From Armatimonadota bacterium (GTDB taxonomy: Bacteria; Armatimonadota; UBA5829): DNA of 9,700 nucleotides. Both the position numbers and the translations under genes were made by a program. The notes beneath the pieces are model-generated. The model had not been told where the DNA came from. It saw only the letters and a program-made list of their open reading frames with translations, and did no database searches. The stretch spans positions 1 through 9,700 of the forward strand of contig JAEWSK010000128.1 in NCBI GenBank assembly GCA_023398345.1, in the 5' to 3' direction. This document shows, one piece after another, positions 6,134-9,700 of the stretch (the stretch's first letter is position 1; each line of letters starts with the position of its first letter).

Positions 6134-9100
6134 ATGATTGGTTCCAAAGTGTGTTGGAAAGCGCTGGCAATAGCAGTAATGGTTATTTTGGCATGCACTG
6201 CTACAAGTGCATTTGCAGATACAGTCAGCGTGCGTTTTTTTTCGCAGGGAAATCTCTTTGCCATAGACCGTGTAGTTCCAACAGGTATGTCGCGTATTGA
6301 GGCGGCGGTTCGCGCCTTGGTTGCTGGCCCGACCCAAAATGAGTTGGCTATTGGTTTGAATTCAATGATCCCCGCCGGGGTTTCTATTAAGCAGCTTACA
6401 ATATCCGATGACACTGTTGAAGTTGATATGTCATCTGAAGTAGTTGTTGGCTTGGATGATTATGTTTTGGAGATGATCTTTGAGCAGTTTAAGGCGACTC
6501 TTAGTGATTTTCCGTCTATAACAACAATCGCTCTTAAGTCCAATGGCAAATGGCTCCGCTCATATCTATCAGATGGGCCGGTTGTAAAAAGACCCGCTCC
6601 TACTGTAAGAATAAGCGGCGTAGGTCTGGCCGGCAAAAAGATTGCCGTCGGCCCGTCACATGGAATGCTCTGGAGAAACGGTTACTGGAATTTTCAGAGA
6701 ACAGACCCATGCGGGTATGGTGAAGCTGTTTTAGAAGATACAAACAGCATTCGCTTGGTTCAATTTCTAAAGCAGTATTTGACACAAGACGGAGCGGAGT
6801 TTGTTTGTCCCAGACAGCTTGATGAAACCGACTGCTGTCATCCTGAAAAGAATTTGCCATATTGGAAAATGTGTGCTCAGTCATGGCTTCATTATTCTGG
6901 TGCGCCCAGCAGCATTTGGGCCAATGCCTCCGGCAATACGGGACTCGACAGCGCAACTGACCGCTTTGCAGACGATATAAGAGCTCGTCCCCTCTGGGCG
7001 GACTACAATGGCTCGGATATCTATATTGCACATCACACAAATGCAGGTGGAGGCACGGGCACTGAAGTATTTTACGATTCAACGATGGATTATCCGGCCC
7101 AGGTAACCAACAGCAAGAATCTTGCCACAGCACTGCAGAACAGTATCGTAGGCACTATTCAATCAACATTCGATGCCGAGCCCAGTTGGGTCAGCCGAGG
7201 GGTCAAAAACTCTTTAGGCGCGTACGGTGAGATCAACAGACCGAACCAGCCGGCCGTTTTGCTTGAGTTGGCATTTCACGACTTATGCGGTAGAGATGCT
7301 TCATATCTCACAGATGACTTTTTCAGATCAATATCCGAATGGGCTATATATAAGGGAGTATGCGACTACTTCGGATGCACTCCAACTTGGGACAAATACT
7401 CCTGCGAATACGTATCTGATACCATTCCTGCCGAGATGGAATGCGGCAAAAGCTACAGCGTGAGCGTCACGATGCGCAACCGTGGCATAAGCTGGTTTTC
7501 AGACCGTGGTTTTCGACTGGGAGCAGTCGACGGCAGTGATCCGTTTACATCTTCAACGAACATCAATCTGTCCGGCCAGGTAAAACCGGGCCAGACATAC
7601 AAGTTCGACTTTACTCTCACTGCTCCTTCAGCGGCAGGCTCATTTGTTTCCGATTGGCAGATGGTGCGTAACGGCTATACATCGTTTGGGCCGATCGTGA
7701 GCAAAACCATTTCAGTCTACTCGCCTGGAATAACAAAATGGGCATATTTGGGCCCATATACCCAAGGCACAGTAAATCAGAATGCGCTGCGCATAAACAC
7801 CGATCAAGTAGCCAACACGTATAACGGCATTGTATTTACCGAGGGTCAATTGGCGCCGGACGCGGTTGATGGTTTATCTGGTTTGAGTTACGGCAACTAC
7901 TACGGCACTGCTAAGTGGAATAATATTAATTCGCCAACAGAAATAGTTAATTTATATACTGTAAATGCCCTGCGTTCAAAGGGCGTCGGTGGTGCTTCAA
8001 ATGCCTACTGGTATCCCGACATAAGCCTTCCCAACTACACAATTGTTTCAGGCGATGCGTTTGAGTATGACATATATTATCCCAGCATTTCTCAAGTAAA
8101 CGGTGCATTGGATTTCGAGTGGAAAGTGGGAGAAACCACAGGCAACCTGCGGGATCTCGGTATTACAGATCAGAATGGCGTGGTCTCTCACCCAAGTGCC
8201 AATCTGTCTACTCAAGCATATAATAAGTGGTATCACCGCAGCATAGCAATATCTAGTCTTGCCGGCAAAACCATCCAAGCTATCGAGGCGGCTCACGAAG
8301 CAGATAATGCGACTTCCGAATATTACGTGCGCAACGTGCGCATTGTAAATAATGGCACGACAAAATACAGTTCCTACATTGGCGAGTCATCTTGGACTAC
8401 TCCTGCCAATACATATGGCCCGACCACAACCAATTACACAAGCACTGACATCAGAGTTGTTGCTGCGCATTCGCCTGACAGTACTATCTCGACAGATAAC
8501 GCTGTTACCTATTGCGCCACATATTTCAAATGGACAGACGCGACAAAAACCGACGCCTATCTATCGACCGGCTCTGACGACTGTTCCAAAGTCTGGCTTA
8601 ACGGAAACGTAATCGGCAGCTATGTTGTCAACGGCGGGCGAGGCTGTGTAATAAATTCAGACCTATATGGTCCGTTTACACTGACTCAAAACACTTGGTA
8701 TCGCTTGTTGATGAAAGTCGAAAATGGATCTGGCAACTATCAGCTCTACGCTAGGCTTGTAAACTCCGATTTCAGTGCAACTAGCACCTGCACAATGTAT
8801 ACAAGTGATACAACCGTGCCTACAAACCCGATTGCATGTTCAGTTACGGGGGTGTCAAACGGCGTTTGGCAGAGATATGTCTCCAGCCCCGTGTTTTCAT
8901 GGTTTGGCGCAAATGATGCCCAAGGGTCTAACGAAGGAGCGTCCGGGATAAAAGGATACAAATTTTACTTCGGCACAAGTTCAACCGTCACTCCGACTAC
9001 ATTTCAGACAAGTAATACTTACTCATCACCAGCCTTGGCTGATGGCATTTATTATCTGCGCGTAAAAACAGTGGACAATGCGCTAAATGAGGCGGATACA

Positions 9101-9700
9101 AAAGCGCTATATACTTTTAAATATGACGGCACTGCTCCGACGGGCAGCATAAGCATAGACAATGGAGATGCTTACACGGCATCGTCTACAGTGACTTTGA
9201 CGCTGTCTGCATCGGACAATGCAAGTGGCGTCACTCAAATGCGATTTAGCAACGATAACTCAACTTGGTCGACTGCAGAAACTTACGCGACGACCAAGAG
9301 TTGGACATTATCGAGCGGCGACGGCGCAAAGACCGTATATGCACAATTCAAAGACGCCGCGGGCAGTTGGACTACTGCGACAATCAGCGACAGTATTACA
9401 CTTGACGTTACGCCGCCTGACATGCCGATCGTAACAGATGATGGGGCATATAGCGGCTCAAATACCAAGCTGCATGCAACATGGTCTGCGGCCAATGCCG
9501 AGTCAGGCATATCCGAGTATCAATACGCAGTCGGCACATCGGCCGGCGCTTTGGACATTGTCGGCTGGACTTCAGCGGCGACATCCACTCAGTCGATTAT
9601 AGCAATTCCCGCTCCGGGTATGCAGTCAGGCGTGACATATTTCGTCTCCGTAAAGGCAAAGAGCGGAGCTGGAAATTGGAGCGAGGTCGGTTCTTCGGAC
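6134..9700 (+). CDS. Secreted GerMN + N-acetylmuramoyl-L-alanine amidase (Amidase_3) with Ig/FN3-like tail, partial at 3' end
   Basis: I followed this frame without a stop for 1189 codons to the window edge. A signal sequence comes first (core about 9-20; cleavage at AFA/DT, 28, or a lipobox-like VILAC with C21, which would make it a lipoprotein). GerMN follows (about 45-140: VRALVAGPTQNE). Amidase_3 (about 165-415) keeps all expected zinc and catalytic residues: H176 in PSHG, E201 in LEDTN, H301 in AHHTNA and E378 in LLELAF. It should cleave the amide bond between MurNAc and L-Ala in peptidoglycan. Next is an Ig-like module (about 425-528: VKPGQTYKFDFTLTAPS). A beta-rich region (about 535-780) of unclear family follows, then a PA14-like sandwich (about 790-885: YLSTGSDDCSKVWLNGN). 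At least three Ig/FN3-like units (about 895-1189) end the visible part, with repeated SGI..Y.....GTS signatures. The tail probably holds the enzyme on a wall or surface polymer. Confidence 0.88.
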   Translation, partial: MIGSKVCWKALAIAVMVILACTATSAFADTVSVRFFSQGNLFAIDRVVPTGMSRIEAAVRALVAGPTQNELAIGLNSMIPAGVSIKQLTISDDTVEVDMSSEVVVGLDDYVLEMIFEQFKATLSDFPSITTIALKSNGKWLRSYLSDGPVVKRPAPTVRISGVGLAGKKIAVGPSHGMLWRNGYWNFQRTDPCGYGEAVLEDTNSIRLVQFLKQYLTQDGAEFVCPRQLDETDCCHPEKNLPYWKMCAQSWLHYSGAPSSIWANASGNTGLDSATDRFADDIRARPLWADYNGSDIYIAHHTNAGGGTGTEVFYDSTMDYPAQVTNSKNLATALQNSIVGTIQSTFDAEPSWVSRGVKNSLGAYGEINRPNQPAVLLELAFHDLCGRDASYLTDDFFRSISEWAIYKGVCDYFGCTPTWDKYSCEYVSDTIPAEMECGKSYSVSVTMRNRGISWFSDRGFRLGAVDGSDPFTSSTNINLSGQVKPGQTYKFDFTLTAPSAAGSFVSDWQMVRNGYTSFGPIVSKTISVYSPGITKWAYLGPYTQGTVNQNALRINTDQVANTYNGIVFTEGQLAPDAVDGLSGLSYGNYYGTAKWNNINSPTEIVNLYTVNALRSKGVGGASNAYWYPDISLPNYTIVSGDAFEYDIYYPSISQVNGALDFEWKVGETTGNLRDLGITDQNGVVSHPSANLSTQAYNKWYHRSIAISSLAGKTIQAIEAAHEADNATSEYYVRNVRIVNNGTTKYSSYIGESSWTTPANTYGPTTTNYTSTDIRVVAAHSPDSTISTDNAVTYCATYFKWTDATKTDAYLSTGSDDCSKVWLNGNVIGSYVVNGGRGCVINSDLYGPFTLTQNTWYRLLMKVENGSGNYQLYARLVNSDFSATSTCTMYTSDTTVPTNPIACSVTGVSNGVWQRYVSSPVFSWFGANDAQGSNEGASGIKGYKFYFGTSSTVTPTTFQTSNTYSSPALADGIYYLRVKTVDNALNEADTKALYTFKYDGTAPTGSISIDNGDAYTASSTVTLTLSASDNASGVTQMRFSNDNSTWSTAETYATTKSWTLSSGDGAKTVYAQFKDAAGSWTTATISDSITLDVTPPDMPIVTDDGAYSGSNTKLHATWSAANAESGISEYQYAVGTSAGALDIVGWTSAATSTQSIIAIPAPGMQSGVTYFVSVKAKSGAGNWSEVGSSD

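Noticed and set aside
5993..6414. Overlapping minus-strand frames of 114 codons
   Set aside because: They cover the promoter, ribosome site and signal-peptide region of the amidase gene on the other strand and show no domain.
6600..7133. 177-codon minus-strand frame
   Set aside because: It lies opposite the conserved Amidase_3 catalytic region; its composition and lack of a ribosome site mark it as a shadow.

Overview
The window looks like a diderm bacterium of moderate GC. A TonB-dependent outer-membrane receptor implies an outer membrane. A GerMN-amidase wall protein with long Ig-like tails and a c-di-GMP-I riboswitch recall Armatimonadota and other deep-branching phyla. That placement is a weak inference from gene content and style, not from a marker gene.

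Layout. (1) 1-281 (+): the 3' end of a CBS-domain protein, closed by a perfect 32-nt palindromic terminator (291-327) shared with the convergent gene. (2) 355-2532 (-): a 725-aa TonB-dependent receptor with an N-terminal carboxypeptidase-regulatory-like domain and a TTG start behind a strong ribosome site. (3) 2533-3115: a divergent control region holding a well-formed c-di-GMP-I (GEMM) riboswitch on the + strand. It is followed by an intrinsic terminator whose 5' arm lies inside the aptamer, then about 260 nt of leader with no recognised gene. (4) 3116-5903 (+): a three-gene operon: a degenerate HD-GYP/GAF/active GGDEF protein (565 aa), a 61-aa protein with 11 cysteines, and a two-TM protein with a ruined GGDEF active site but an intact RxxD I-site (269 aa). 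(5) 5904-6133: a terminator, a sigma70-like promoter and a ribosome site. (6) 6134 to the window end (+): a secreted GerMN + Amidase_3 wall hydrolase with a long Ig/FN3-like tail, open for 1189 codons and cut by the window edge.

How it works together (inference). The riboswitch, if read correctly, is an ON switch: bound c-di-GMP holds back the strand needed for the terminator, so the operon is expressed when c-di-GMP is high. The first product appears able to make c-di-GMP and to be inhibited by it through its own I-site, while its HD-GYP half has lost three expected metal ligands. The third product looks like a membrane c-di-GMP receptor rather than an enzyme. The Cys-rich protein between them is the least understood part and may be a redox- or metal-sensing partner. 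The locus therefore reads as a self-sensing c-di-GMP module with RNA-level positive feedback and protein-level product inhibition.
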